This document shows, in pieces, positions 1 to 8,605 of a stretch of 64,000 nt of DNA; position 1 is the first letter of the stretch, and every line of letters starts with the position of its first letter. The DNA lies in NCBI RefSeq assembly GCF_003020125.1, contig NZ_PYFW01000015.1, forward strand, positions 18,351-82,350. Direction: 5' to 3'. The position numbers and the translations under genes are program-made. The stretch comes from Bradyrhizobium sp. MOS003 (GTDB lineage: Bacteria > Pseudomonadota > Alphaproteobacteria > Rhizobiales > Xanthobacteraceae). Below the pieces are notes generated by a model, which had not been told where the DNA came from, made no database searches, and saw nothing but the letters and a program-made list of their open reading frames with translations.

Positions 1-553
1 TGGCCAATGTCAGCGCTTCAGTGACGGTCGTTTCCGGCTGCGGATCGAGCCCGAGATGTTCGGACAAGGCATGCAACAGTGGACCATGCATGCCCTTGGG
101 ATTTCCACGCCCCATTTCGTCCCAATAGTTTCGCGCTAGTTCGAGCTTGGGCTGGACCGGCAACTTCAACTGCGTCAACGCTGTCAAATCCTCAAAACCG
201 GCCTCGCCGGCAACTTCCTGAGTCAAGAACCACTTCATTTGCTCCATAGAGCACTGCTCGGCGAGCCAGGGAAACAACGGGTCGTTCTGTCCCGGGCCGT
301 TTTCTTTCAGTTCCTCGAACCAGGCGATGAATTCGTCCGCATCGGCCGGAGCGGACGCCGCCCGGGCTGCGACCGCTTTTCGGGCGAGCTCGATGATGCC
401 GCCCTCCACAATCGAGAGCGCGGCGGCCTCGGACACATCATCCTCCCAGGTCGACGAAGGCAGGGCCGGGTTGAAGCGCAGGGCGTTCAGGCGATTGAGC
501 TGAAATTGCGAGCCTCTCTCCCGATCGACTGGTGACGAAAGTCTATCTAACAT
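1..553 (-). CDS. iron-containing redox enzyme (heme-oxygenase-like fold), 3' part outside window
   Basis: An open frame starts at an ATG at 553-551 and runs off the left edge. It encodes an acidic, helix-rich protein starting MLDRLSSPVDRERGSQFQ, with segments such as FPWLAEQCSMEQMKWFLTQE and ARNYWDEMGRGNPKGMHG. The E..QMKWF and NYWDE-(M)G-GN...H patterns are typical of the heme-oxygenase-like diiron oxidase/oxygenase superfamily (annotated 'iron-containing redox enzyme'), whose members bind two irons through Glu, Asp and His on a helical bundle. The start overlaps the stop of the upstream methyltransferase gene, so the two are probably translationally coupled and act in one pathway. The substrate is unknown. 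The family call rests on motif memory and the C-terminus is not visible. Confidence 0.7.
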   Translation of the reverse strand, partial: MLDRLSSPVDRERGSQFQLNRLNALRFNPALPSSTWEDDVSEAAALSIVEGGIIELARKAVAARAASAPADADEFIAWFEELKENGPGQNDPLFPWLAEQCSMEQMKWFLTQEVAGEAGFEDLTALTQLKLPVQPKLELARNYWDEMGRGNPKGMHGPLLHALSEHLGLDPQPETTVTEALTLA

Positions 554-1506
554 GTGGTCTCTCCCGGCTTTTGCGCCGTCAGGACAACAGCCGCAATTCG
601 ATCGACCGAGCTGTACGCTTCAGTTTCGAGTTCTTCTCCGAACACATCCGGGTCCACTTCTTCGTAAGACCAGATCAGGTCGGAGTTTCCAAAGCTCTGC
701 TCCACGGCCCGGAGAAGACGGTCCTTGCCGTCCACAATTGGCGAACCCGTGTACAGCAACAGCGATCCGCCCCTGGACAACCTGGCTTTGGCGATCTCGG
801 CTATTTGAAGTGAAAGACCACTGCCAAGCTCGCCTCCGCCATGTCGGTACGCACGGAGCAGTGGATCATTGAGATAAGGCGGATTGGCCACGATCAGATC
901 GAACTGGCCCTCGACATTCGTGAGCAGATCGCTCCACCGCGGGGTTGCATCGACGCCGGCGGCCTTCGCATTCAGCCGCGCCAGCTGCAAAGCCCCTTCA
1001 TTGATGTCAACCATGAGGATTTCGTCGCAGGCCACGTTCTTGGCAACGACAATTGCTCCAGCTCCAGCACCGCAACCGATATCCACGACCCGTCGCAGCG
1101 GGCGCGTCCCTGGACGAAGATGGCTTTTAATCGCCCTCGCAAACCGATAGGTATCCGGCCCGAAGAATACGGCCTCCGGGGACAACGTTGGGAACGCGGA
1201 ATGCAGGAGTATCTCACCCTGCAACGTCGACGCACGCACTGTGCTCCTCCAGCCGCCTTCCGATTCGCGAACGACGCCGCTGTCCCGCAAAGTCTCGAAC
1301 AGGGCTGATGGAAGGAGGGCTCGTCCGAAGGGTCTGCTCCAACCGAACACGTCGGTTAAAAGCGTCGCCTCCCGCCGCCCTGGCCGACTGTTGACCCGAT
1401 CATGCGTAGCCGGGGTGGGCGTGACAAATTCATAGCCTGCTCCGCGCAGAAACAGGATCAGCGAGTTAAGTCCGGCGTCCATCATCGTATGGGAGGTGAG
1501 TTGCAT
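547..1506 (-). CDS. class I SAM-dependent methyltransferase (HemK/PrmC-like)
   Basis: About 319 aa with the start at 1506. The SAM-binding motif I is VVDIGCGAGAGAIVV (about residues 140-154), followed by an acidic motif II in MVDINEGAL and the catalytic-loop motif NPPY (about 208-211). NPPY is the signature of N5-glutamine or exocyclic-amine methyltransferases such as PrmC/HemK. The N-terminal ~130 residues form a helical substrate-recognition region. A longer reading from 1614 would overlap the divergent SET gene; the start at 1506 fits the symmetric promoter-like spacer and is preferred. Its stop overlaps the start of the diiron-like gene by 7 nt, so the two form an operon. The substrate cannot be told: release factor is unlikely given the context, a small molecule or protein partner more likely. 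Confidence 0.75.
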   Translation of the reverse strand: MQLTSHTMMDAGLNSLILFLRGAGYEFVTPTPATHDRVNSRPGRREATLLTDVFGWSRPFGRALLPSALFETLRDSGVVRESEGGWRSTVRASTLQGEILLHSAFPTLSPEAVFFGPDTYRFARAIKSHLRPGTRPLRRVVDIGCGAGAGAIVVAKNVACDEILMVDINEGALQLARLNAKAAGVDATPRWSDLLTNVEGQFDLIVANPPYLNDPLLRAYRHGGGELGSGLSLQIAEIAKARLSRGGSLLLYTGSPIVDGKDRLLRAVEQSFGNSDLIWSYEEVDPDVFGEELETEAYSSVDRIAAVVLTAQKPGETTC

Positions 1507-1513
1507 ACGGCTC

Positions 1514-1568
1514 AACCATCGCAGCCAGATGGCGTTCCTATTAGGAACAAAGCAAGCGGGCCACGGTT
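1514..1568. promoter_or_regulatory. divergent palindromic promoter-like spacer between methyltransferase and SET genes
   Basis: The centre is the inverted repeat GTTCCTATTAGGAAC (1534-1548). Read outward on each strand it gives GGAAC, exactly 16 bp, then GGTT (plus: 1544-1548 and 1565-1568; minus: 1538-1534 and 1517-1514). GGAAC is the EcfG/ECF-type -35 element; GGTT differs by one base from the EcfG -10 CGTT. Each GGTT lies 7-9 bp before a start codon (1506 and 1578), so transcripts would be nearly leaderless. Alternatively the palindrome is an operator. Confidence 0.45.
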
Positions 1569-1577
1569 CGCAATGGT

Positions 1578-2021
1578 ATGAGCGAGCAACAACTGGCTGA
1601 AATATCGAGACCAACGCCCGTCGCGACGCGCGGTGCGCTGGCTATCGCGGACTTCGGAAAACGGGGGCGCGGCGTCGTCGCCCTCGAAGACATACAAGCC
1701 GGACAACTGATCGAGAGATCGCCGGTTCTTATCATCCCGGCTGGTGATCGCGCTGTGGTCGATAGAACGGTGATATTCACCTATGTCTTCATGTGGGAGC
1801 ACAACACCACAGAGCAGGATCTATATCACCACCAGGGTAGATCAGCGATCGCGCTTGGATATACCAGCCTGCTCAGCCATTCCTATGTCCCGAATTGCAA
1901 CTTTGTGCGCCACATTGACGGACTGCTGATCGATGTCATTGCAAAGCGGGCGATCATGGCCGGCGAGGAACTCACCATCGATTATCAGATGACGCTCTGG
2001 TTTGATCCAGTCAGGATCTGA
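1578..2021 (+). CDS. SET domain-containing protein
   Basis: A 147 aa protein that is essentially one SET domain. It shows the entry segment GKRGRGVVALEDIQAGQLIE, the central LSHSYVPNCNF motif (about 97-107, equivalent to the NHS/C-N core that binds SAM and lysine) and the C-terminal GEELTIDY motif (about 128-135) with the conserved catalytic Tyr. SET proteins transfer methyl groups to lysine side chains; bacterial copies are scattered and their targets mostly unknown. It is divergent from the methyltransferase/diiron-protein pair across a shared palindromic spacer, suggesting co-regulation. No post-SET cysteine cluster is present. The domain call is secure, the substrate is not. Confidence 0.85.
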   Translation: MSEQQLAEISRPTPVATRGALAIADFGKRGRGVVALEDIQAGQLIERSPVLIIPAGDRAVVDRTVIFTYVFMWEHNTTEQDLYHHQGRSAIALGYTSLLSHSYVPNCNFVRHIDGLLIDVIAKRAIMAGEELTIDYQMTLWFDPVRI

Positions 2022-2131
2022 CGCTGCCAGGACTCCGGCGACGACCTCGGAATACTCAAGTGGTGGGACCGGGGGCCGACCGTCTCGCCAGACTGGGTTA
2101 GGAACGCAGCTCTGGAGGTCGGATTGCTCTC

Positions 2132-2254
2132 ATGGATCGACTTTGGATCGCGATCATGGCTTCGGCTGTGCTTCTGCTCTTCGCCGTCGTCGGGATCCTC
2201 ATCCACCGGCCTGAGCTGATTGAGGTCGTCCGCGTGGTTCGTTCGAGCGGATGA
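2132..2254 (+). CDS. possible 40 aa single-pass membrane peptide
   Basis: A short frame (ATG 2132, TGA 2252-2254) encodes an N-terminal hydrophobic helix of about 20 residues (WIAIMASAVLLLFAVVGILI) followed by a short charged tail. A GGAGG-like sequence lies about 13 nt upstream, a little far. I do not recognise the product. Support comes only from the clean transmembrane pattern and the ribosome-binding-like site. Confidence 0.3.
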   Translation: MDRLWIAIMASAVLLLFAVVGILIHRPELIEVVRVVRSSG

Positions 2255-2365
2255 GCGAATAGCCGGAAGAAGCGATCGCAGCCGCGCACGCGGCGTTGGC
2301 AAATATCGGAAACACGTGCCCCAAGTGCTGACGAAGTCCTACAGCCGGCCCGTCAATCAACCAGC

Positions 2366-3539
2366 CTAGCTTGCAATTTGCGCACCTCGCAGCTCATAAC
2401 TTGAGATCAGGGCGTTCCAGCCTACCGTCGGCGGACGCGTCAAGCGAATATTCGGAACACGAAGCAAGCGATCCAGAAAGATCGCGGTCTCCTGCAGCGC
2501 CACCGACGCGCCGGGACATTTGTGAGGGCCGTCTCCGAAGCTCATGAGGCTGGCGGAGGCCTTGCTTGCCCTCACATCGCGATTGGCATCGAGCTTGAAC
2601 GGACAGCCACCGGACGCGACGGGATCGGAGTTCATGGCGCGAACGTCGATCTTCACCAGAGTGCCTGCCGCGAGGGTCGTGATTGCGCCATTTTCATCCA
2701 ACTTCAATTCGCGCTCCGTGCGGCGATAGAGCGCGCCGACCACCGGCTCCAGCCTGAGAATCTCCTCCAGGATCGCCACTTGGACCTGCTCACTGCCGTC
2801 AAGAAACCTGGCTCGCAGATCCTCGCGCTCGAACAGATGCCAGGCCGCCATGTTGATGAACTCGCGGGTGGTCGCGATGCCGGCTGCGGCATAGGTCATG
2901 CACTCGGTCAGGATTTCGCGATTCGGTATCCTTGCTCGATCAGGTGGGAGATCACGTCCTCCCTCGGCCCAGCGCGGCGGACGCGGATCGCCGGCCGCAC
3001 GTCGTGAAGGTAGAAGGCGAGCATCCGATATTGGCCAAGCGCAAACCCCACGAACGCTGAGCGCCAACCCCGCTGCGATCCGCTTGCGGCGAAGAAGCGG
3101 TTCAACCGGCGCGACCTGCCCCGCTGATCGCTTTGCCTGAGCCCGACGATCTCGGCGGCCACGGCCACCGCCAATTCGAGGCTCATGGCATCCAGTTCGG
3201 CGTGACCGGCCGATCGAAAGCGCTCCACCAACCGATCGCTCAGGTTCTCCATCAATTGGCGGTAACGGGTCGCGACGACTTTGGGCGCAAAGAACCGGGC
3301 GGTGGCGCTGCGCTGCTTCTGATGCGCCTCACCGTCCTGAAACAGAACCGGAGCATGCGTGCGCCCCGTAAACCTTTCCAGCAGCTCCGCCCTGAAGCCA
3401 GCCTGCCGCACGCCGCCGCTGCGCAACAATTGCCGGGGAGGTCGAAACTGACGATGCGGACCGGCCCCTCAGCGTGACGATCAGGCAGGCCGATCCCGGC
3501 AGCCGCCTCCGATTTCCTCTCGTCGTCCTGATCAGGCAA
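2366..3539 (-). pseudogene. cytochrome P450, frameshifted
   Basis: Two overlapping reading frames together make one P450. The first part (to about 2935) carries the helices before the I-helix, e.g. APVLFQDGEAHQKQR. The second carries the oxygen-binding I-helix (YAAAGIATTRE), the K-helix ExxR (EEILRLEP) and the heme-Cys loop FGDGPHKCPG. The frame changes within GYRIAKS versus GYPNREIL at about 2931-2936, as if one C is missing. A second shift near 3425 separates the N-terminal ~35 residues (RIVSFDLPG) from LLRSGGVRQ. P450s insert oxygen into small substrates and need a ferredoxin or reductase, none of which is nearby. As written the gene cannot make a full enzyme; a sequence error is possible. 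Confidence 0.8.
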
Positions 3540-3589
3540 TTTGGGCGCGGCTCCCGCCTCATCAAACCGCCATTTGCTTCGTGATCCTA

Positions 3590-3988
3590 CTAAGCCGCGA
3601 CAATCGTCTTTTCAATGTCTGCGATCGAATGACCTGTCAGGTCCTTGGCGATTTCGCCGACAAGAGCTTCGTGCAGCTTCTTGTGGTAGTGCTTACGCAT
3701 CTCACCGAGCGTCTTGGGTGCGGCGATGATGACGATGTCGTTGAATTTGTTGGTGAGCACCTGGGAGTTCAACATGCCGACGATGCCCGAGGCGAAACCA
3801 TCCTCCTCCGCCTGGCTCTGATCGGGGTTCGCTGAACTGTTATTGTGCCCACCGCTGCCACTGGCGGCCTCGACATCCTCTCGTGGAGCGGCAACCAGGG
3901 TGAGCTGTGTCTCGGTACCGGTGTTGCGGAAGAGGTTCAGCTTTTCTCCGTCGGCGACGGCCACGATGGTATCCGTTGGGAGGATCAT
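3590..3988 (-). CDS. host attachment family protein
   Basis: A 132 aa protein starting MILPTDTIVAVADGEKLNLF, the N-terminal pattern of the 'required for attachment to host cells' family (PF10116), which has an RNase H/actin-like fold. The C-terminal part (FNDIVIIAAPKTLGEMRKHY ... EIAKDLTGHSIADIEKTI) also matches; these proteins resemble eRF1/Pelota-like domains. The start at 3988 has AGGAG 7 nt upstream and removes a poorly conserved 50-residue extension. The family was named from Agrobacterium attachment mutants but its biochemical role is unknown. It is divergent from the DUF2171 gene; both families recur in rhizobial stress islands. Confidence 0.85.
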   Translation of the reverse strand: MILPTDTIVAVADGEKLNLFRNTGTETQLTLVAAPREDVEAASGSGGHNNSSANPDQSQAEEDGFASGIVGMLNSQVLTNKFNDIVIIAAPKTLGEMRKHYHKKLHEALVGEIAKDLTGHSIADIEKTIVAA

Positions 3989-4186
3989 TGACAGCTCCTG
4001 CATGTCGAGAGGGTTCGCCGGCGTCTTCGACGTCGGGCGACCCACGGCAATCCATCGGTGTTGCCGAAGTTCCGTTTGGCCCCTTGGCAGACCCAGGCGC
4101 GGCGACGGAACCCTCGGACGGCCACCACGGCTTTGCAACCCTAGAGCTCGCCCCGCGTTTTGGTCGATGCGAAGACGGAGCCTTCA

Positions 4187-4441
4187 ATGTCAGACGTCTC
4201 CAAGGTGAGAGAACACATGGATGTCATTTCGTCCGATCATAAATCGGTGGGAAAAGTCGACCATCTCGACGGGGCGAAGATCAAGCTGACCAGGCAAAGC
4301 TCGCCGGATGGCGAACATCATCATTTCATCCCGACGACCTGGATCGGTCGCGTCGATCAGCACGTGCACCTGAACAGGACGGGCGCCGACGTCACGGCAC
4401 ATTGGGAGCATGAGGCGAGATCAGCGGTACAATCCAGATAA
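4187..4441 (+). CDS. DUF2171 domain-containing protein
   Basis: An 84 aa protein with the layout MSDVSKVREHMDVISSDHKS, VGKVDHLDG, IKLTRQSSPDGEHHHFIP and VDQHVHLNRTGADV. This is the DUF2171 family, a PRC-barrel-like small beta domain with a conserved His-rich turn. A GGAG sits about 8 nt before the ATG at 4187. A paralog lies at 34989-35198 and shares over half of its residues by eye. Function is unknown; family members are usually stress-induced soluble proteins. Confidence 0.85.
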   Translation: MSDVSKVREHMDVISSDHKSVGKVDHLDGAKIKLTRQSSPDGEHHHFIPTTWIGRVDQHVHLNRTGADVTAHWEHEARSAVQSR

Positions 4442-4598
4442 ACTGGGCCACCCCCCTGCCACCGACCACGCCTTCAAGTGTTATCCAATTGGATGCGCTT
4501 GCGATGTCGCAACAGTGATCGGCTCCTGCGAGAAATATCTCGCCGATCATCGCCTCGTCCCTATCTGATATGGATCACGGAATGGGAAATGAGGGAAC

Positions 4599-5663
4599 AT
4601 GGCAGGCTCCGCGCTTGTGGTCGGCGCCACCGGTATCGTCGGCAATAATCTCGCCCGGCACCTCCTCGAGCGGGGATGGCAGGTCCACGGGCTGGCCCGG
4701 CGGCCGCCGGCCGACATCGACGGCCTCACCCCGGTTGCCGCCGACCTCCTCGATCCGGCTGCGCTTGATTCGGCTCTGCAGGGATTAAGACCCACCGCTG
4801 TCTTTCTCAGCACCTGGCTTCGGCAGCAAACCGAGGCGGAGAACATCCGCGTCAATTCCGCAATGGTGCGCAATGTGCTGGATGCGGTCGCGACGGCTCG
4901 CTCGGTCAGGCACGTCGCACTTGTCACCGGCCTGAAGCATTATCTCGGTCCGTTTGAAGCCTATGGCAAGGGCAAACTGCCGGCGACGCCGTTCCGCGAG
5001 GACCAGCCGAGGCTCGATATCGAGAATTTCTATTACGCACAGGAAGACGCAGTGTTCGCGGCCTCGAAGCGCGATGACTTCGGCTGGAGCGTGCACCGGC
5101 CACACACCATCATCGGTTATGCCGTCGGCAACGCCATGAACATGGGCGTTACGCTTGCGGTCTACGCGACGATCTGCCGGGAAACGGGGCGGCCGTTTTC
5201 GTTTCCGGGGTCGGCTGTGCAGTGGAACGGTCTCACCGACATGACCGATGCGACACTGCTGGCGCGTCATCTCGAATGGGCCGCAACGACCAAGGCCGCG
5301 CGCAACCACGCCTTCAACATCGTCAATGGCGACGTCTTCCGCTGGAGCTGGATGTGGTCCCGGCTGGCCGATTGGTTCGGGATCCCGCCGGCGCGGTATG
5401 CCGGCGAAGGAATTCCGCTGGCGCGCCAATTGATCGATGCCGGTCCGATCTGGGTCGAAATCGCCCGTGAGCATCGTCTGGCTGAGCCTGATCTCGGCAG
5501 GCTTGCCTCTACCTGGCACACCGATGCCGATCTCGGGCGTCCGATCGAAGTGGTGACCGACATGAGCAAGAGCCGGCAGCTTGGCTTCCTGGACTACCAG
5601 GCGACCGACGACAGCTTCTTCAAACTGTTTGCGCGGTTGCGCGAAGGGCGCATCATTCCGTGA
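4599..5663 (+). CDS. SDR family oxidoreductase, PRISE type (progesterone 5-beta-reductase-like)
   Basis: A 354 aa extended short-chain dehydrogenase. The nucleotide-binding motif GATGIVG is at residues 9-15, the catalytic-region Lys is in TGLKHYLGP (about 110-118), and the NFYY motif (143-146) carries the Tyr used by PRISE enzymes instead of the usual YxxxK. WSVHRPHTIIGY is the conserved substrate-side segment. PRISE enzymes reduce activated C=C bonds of enones with NADPH. ATG 4599 is the first start and gives the motif the usual distance from the N-terminus. The gene stands alone; its substrate cannot be predicted. The following coiled-coil gene runs in the same direction after about 125 nt. 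Confidence 0.87.
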   Translation: MAGSALVVGATGIVGNNLARHLLERGWQVHGLARRPPADIDGLTPVAADLLDPAALDSALQGLRPTAVFLSTWLRQQTEAENIRVNSAMVRNVLDAVATARSVRHVALVTGLKHYLGPFEAYGKGKLPATPFREDQPRLDIENFYYAQEDAVFAASKRDDFGWSVHRPHTIIGYAVGNAMNMGVTLAVYATICRETGRPFSFPGSAVQWNGLTDMTDATLLARHLEWAATTKAARNHAFNIVNGDVFRWSWMWSRLADWFGIPPARYAGEGIPLARQLIDAGPIWVEIAREHRLAEPDLGRLASTWHTDADLGRPIEVVTDMSKSRQLGFLDYQATDDSFFKLFARLREGRIIP

Positions 5664-5789
5664 CCGCTACGTCGCGAGCAGGGAGGCTTCAAATCGGGCA
5701 AACAACGCAGCCGGTCCAGGATACACCTCGACATAGCCCGCAGGCGCCAAGACATCGGAAGGGCGGCAAACGGGGCCGAACCGCCAAAA

Positions 5790-6086
5790 ATGGACAAACA
5801 GGCGGGGCGCCGGGCCGCGGCAACGTTCGAGAAAGAGCGACTGAAGCGCGAGAAAGAGCGCGAGAAGGAAGAAGCAGCGGCGGCAAAGGCAACCGCGAAG
5901 CGGCAGGCCGCCATAAAAACGGCTGAGGCGGCGCTTGCTGACGCAAGACGTGAGCACGAGGAAAATTCTTTAGAGATTGACAAGGATCGCGCGGCAATCG
6001 AGCACCGCGCCGAAGCCGAGGAAGAGCGCTGGCAGAAGGTGAAAGGACGTCTTGAGCAGGCGCTGCGCAAAGCAAGCCGATTCTAG
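5790..6086 (+). CDS. uncharacterised charged coiled-coil protein
   Basis: A 98 aa protein rich in Lys, Arg, Glu and Ala with no hydrophobic segment. It is predicted to be one long alpha-helical coiled coil (KERLKREKEREKEEAAAAKA and following). It ends 4 nt inside the convergent flavoprotein gene. No strong ribosome-binding site is visible, so the exact start is uncertain. Not recognised as a named family; the composition resembles small TolA-like helical proteins that are common in Bradyrhizobium. Confidence 0.55.
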   Translation: MDKQAGRRAAATFEKERLKREKEREKEEAAAAKATAKRQAAIKTAEAALADARREHEENSLEIDKDRAAIEHRAEAEEERWQKVKGRLEQALRKASRF

Positions 6087-6988
6087 TTGCAGAAGCCGTC
6101 ACGCCGGAGAAACGCCTTATTGATCGCAACGGCCGCCTTTGCGCCTTCCGCGATGGCAACGGCGACGAGCAAAACGTCGCGCGACACATCGCCTGCGACA
6201 TAGAGCCCGGGCACTGTGGTTTCTTCGGTCAGAGCGTCGGTAATGACCCCTCCCTTCTCGTCCCGCTTGCAACCGAGGCGCAGAGGCAGATCCGAGCCTT
6301 GATGACATCCAGTAGAAAAAAACATTCCCGTGCGGGAAAGGTCAGGTCCGTTTTCAAAGGCGATTGTCGAAAGTATACCTCTTGCGCCGTGCAGCTCGCG
6401 CACAGGTTCCGTGCGCAACGAAATACCGTGCTGTTCAAGTCTTTTCACAACGGCTGCGCTGACTTCCGTGCCGTCACTGCACACGACAATATCGTCTATC
6501 CAGTATTTCATCATGATGCCTAGCTCCGCGCCCTTGTCGCCCTTTCCGTAGGCGGCGACAGGTTGACCTGCGTATTCGAAGCCGTCGCAGTAGAGGCAGT
6601 GGTGCACGGAGACTCCGTAGAGAGCATGAATGCCAGGAAGGTCAGGTATTTCGTCAACAATGCCGGTGGCAAGCAGGACCCTCGCGGCAATGCCACTTAC
6701 TCCGTCTTCGCAGGCAAACCTGAACCCGTCTTCGCAAGGTTCCATCTCAGTCACCCGCGCCTGTCGCATCGATACAGATTCATGGCGCATGAGCTCCTCC
6801 CGTCCCTCCTGAAGAAATTGCGCGGGGGAGCGGCCGTTAGACCCGAGGAGTCCGTGGATTTCCTTTGAAGCCCGGTTGCGCTGCTGCCGGTCATCGCAGA
6901 CGAGTACGGTGCGGCGGCATCGCCCCAGGATGAGTGCGGCGCTCAAACCTGCGGGGCCGCCCCCGACTATCAACACGTCTATGTTCAT
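6083..6988 (-). CDS. NAD(P)/FAD-dependent oxidoreductase, thioredoxin-reductase-like
   Basis: A 301 aa two-domain flavoprotein. FAD-binding GGGPAGLSAA is at residues 9-18, the redox-active Cys pair is CLYCDG (131-136), and the second FAD contact is GLYVAGDVS near residue 270. The CxxC lies where CATC is found in TrxB, but with LY in the middle, and the NADPH motif (AYGKGDKGAELG) is atypical. It is therefore probably not the housekeeping TrxB but a TrxB-like enzyme acting on an unknown disulfide or flavin-linked partner. It is transcribed away from the DUF72 gene and converges on the coiled-coil gene. Confidence 0.85.
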   Translation of the reverse strand: MNIDVLIVGGGPAGLSAALILGRCRRTVLVCDDRQQRNRASKEIHGLLGSNGRSPAQFLQEGREELMRHESVSMRQARVTEMEPCEDGFRFACEDGVSGIAARVLLATGIVDEIPDLPGIHALYGVSVHHCLYCDGFEYAGQPVAAYGKGDKGAELGIMMKYWIDDIVVCSDGTEVSAAVVKRLEQHGISLRTEPVRELHGARGILSTIAFENGPDLSRTGMFFSTGCHQGSDLPLRLGCKRDEKGGVITDALTEETTVPGLYVAGDVSRDVLLVAVAIAEGAKAAVAINKAFLRRDGFCN

Positions 6989-7079
6989 CGCACTACTTTC
7001 CGCACTCGTTGGAACGGTCTGTCCAACACGGAACTTAGAGTGCCGGTTCCTGCGTTAGGTATTTCGGAAAGCAGAGATT

Positions 7080-8006
7080 ATGCCGCGCGGAGAGACACCA
7101 ATTCAGAAGGAGAAGCTGACGTTAGAGGAATGGCGTGAGCGGCGCCGGCTTCGGCGCGAGAAGCAGCGCGAAAATAACATTCTGAGGGCAGCCAAGATGC
7201 ATAAAGCCCGCCTGAAGATGGAAGCGGATGACGTGAAGCTTCCGCCCGGCCTGAAGGCGTCAGTCTATGTCGGCTGCTCGGGGTGGCGCTACTGGAAATG
7301 GCGCGACCAGTTTTACGACGGGGTGCCGCAGCCCGAATGGTTCAAGCACTACGCGGGCGTATTCGACACTGTTGAGATAAACGCCTCATTTTACTCGTGG
7401 CCGACGGTCGCTGGCGTACAGGCCTGGCGTCGCCAGCCGGGAGGCGAGAATGTCGTTTACACCGTCAAGGTCTGCGAGCTCATTACGCATATCAAAAAGT
7501 TCACAGGCACGAAAACACTCGTGCGGGATTTTGGAATGATCGCGGATATCCTCGGCGCGCAGATGGGATGCTTCCTCTTCCAGCTGCCGCCGAGCTTCCG
7601 CTACACCAAGACGCGCCTGAATGCGATCCTAAGCCAGCTCGATCCCGCCCGCCGTAACGTCGTCGAGTTTCGGCACAAGAGCTGGTGGAACGAGGAGGTC
7701 TACGAAGCCTTTCGCAAGGCCGGGATCATCTTCTGCTCCTGCAGCGGGCCACGTCTTCCAGACGAACTCGTAAGGACGGCGGATGAGGTTTACGTTCGCC
7801 TCCATGGGCCTGAGCGCTGGTACCGCCACAATTATTCGGACGAAGAACTTCTGAAGTGGGCGGATAGGATCAGGGAAAGTGGCGCTAAGCGAGCCTGGAT
7901 CTATTTTAACAATGACTACGACGCGCATGCGCCCGCTAACGCGAAAACCCTGCATCGCATGCTTGCACCTCCAGCACAGAAAAGGCGAACCGCCCGTCCC
8001 GTTTAG
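7080..8006 (+). CDS. DUF72 domain-containing protein
   Basis: A 308 aa protein. After a basic N-terminal helix (about 1-55, rich in Arg/Lys/Glu) comes a full DUF72 barrel: VYVGCSGWRYWKW, FDTVEINASFY, FLFQLPPSF, VVEFRHKSWW, YVRLHGPERWY and WIYFNNDYDAHAPANA. DUF72 is a TIM-barrel-like family of unknown activity related to the YecE group. The ATG at 7080 keeps the basic extension, which is also conserved in the truncated paralog at 33779-34153. It is intact, unlike the two other DUF72 loci of this window. A GGAAC...CGTT pair upstream has 18-bp spacing and is not accepted as a promoter. Confidence 0.88.
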   Translation: MPRGETPIQKEKLTLEEWRERRRLRREKQRENNILRAAKMHKARLKMEADDVKLPPGLKASVYVGCSGWRYWKWRDQFYDGVPQPEWFKHYAGVFDTVEINASFYSWPTVAGVQAWRRQPGGENVVYTVKVCELITHIKKFTGTKTLVRDFGMIADILGAQMGCFLFQLPPSFRYTKTRLNAILSQLDPARRNVVEFRHKSWWNEEVYEAFRKAGIIFCSCSGPRLPDELVRTADEVYVRLHGPERWYRHNYSDEELLKWADRIRESGAKRAWIYFNNDYDAHAPANAKTLHRMLAPPAQKRRTARPV

Positions 8007-8090
8007 GAACCCCCGCCGTGGAGGGCGCTTACCTTTGGTATCTCGTCGAGCGGGCATTTGATCCCGCCCAAATTCAGTTCGGAGCGAACA

Positions 8091-8336
8091 ATGCTTTTCT
8101 GGTTTTCAGCGCTGGCGCTTATGGCCGATGCTTTCCAGGTCATGGAAATCCGGCTGCGGCAGATAGCGGCGGGAAATGGCACTCCGGACGAGATGTTTCT
8201 CATGGTGACGGAAAAGCTGGACGCGGCGGCAGAGGCTCGGTCAATTTTCGTCCGCGGCGGCGACTGCAGTCACGTCCTTGATCATTATAGAAAGATCGTC
8301 ACGGCGAATGTCGAACGGCTCTCGACGGGGCAATAG
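8091..8336 (+). CDS. hypothetical protein
   Basis: An 81 aa protein with a hydrophobic N-terminus (MLFWFSALALMADAFQVMEI) followed by a mixed helical region ending VTANVERLSTGQ. The ATG at 8091 follows a GGAG about 9 nt upstream; an earlier ATG at 8058 would add an uncharged-polar leader and is less likely. The protein resembles small Bradyrhizobium proteins of unknown role. An exact EcfG promoter begins at its last base. Confidence 0.55.
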   Translation: MLFWFSALALMADAFQVMEIRLRQIAAGNGTPDEMFLMVTEKLDAAAEARSIFVRGGDCSHVLDHYRKIVTANVERLSTGQ

Positions 8337-8360
8337 GAACGCCAGTGCGAAAACCGCGTT
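8336..8360 (+). promoter_or_regulatory. EcfG-type (general stress) promoter
   Basis: GGAAC (8336-8340), 16 bp, CGTT (8357-8360): an exact match to the EcfG consensus used in the PhyR-EcfG general stress response. It points rightward into a 0.8-kb stretch with no convincing gene. A 98-codon frame (8408-8704, GGTAGGA before its ATG) is the only protein candidate and is weak. Confidence 0.7.
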
Positions 8361-8605
8361 TTATTACTTATGAGACAGTTCTTCTGCCCATGACAGGGTA
8401 GGACATCATGCGTATCCCGCCGCGTGGCGAAGGAACATGCAAGTTCATCGCACCGGATCGGCGCCGAGAAACCGGAACTCTCAAAGCCTGGAAATTACAT
8501 TCGAGTCGGGACGGCCCGGATTCATTTCGAGCCCTATCCTCGCTCCCGGCACGCGGCCTGAGTAGGCTGAGGCTCACGCCCCTCCCGCGTCTTTCCGCCG
8601 AGGTA

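Noticed and set aside
7030..7056. GGAAC...CGTT before the DUF72 gene
   Set aside because: The spacing is 18 bp; EcfG promoters use 16-17.
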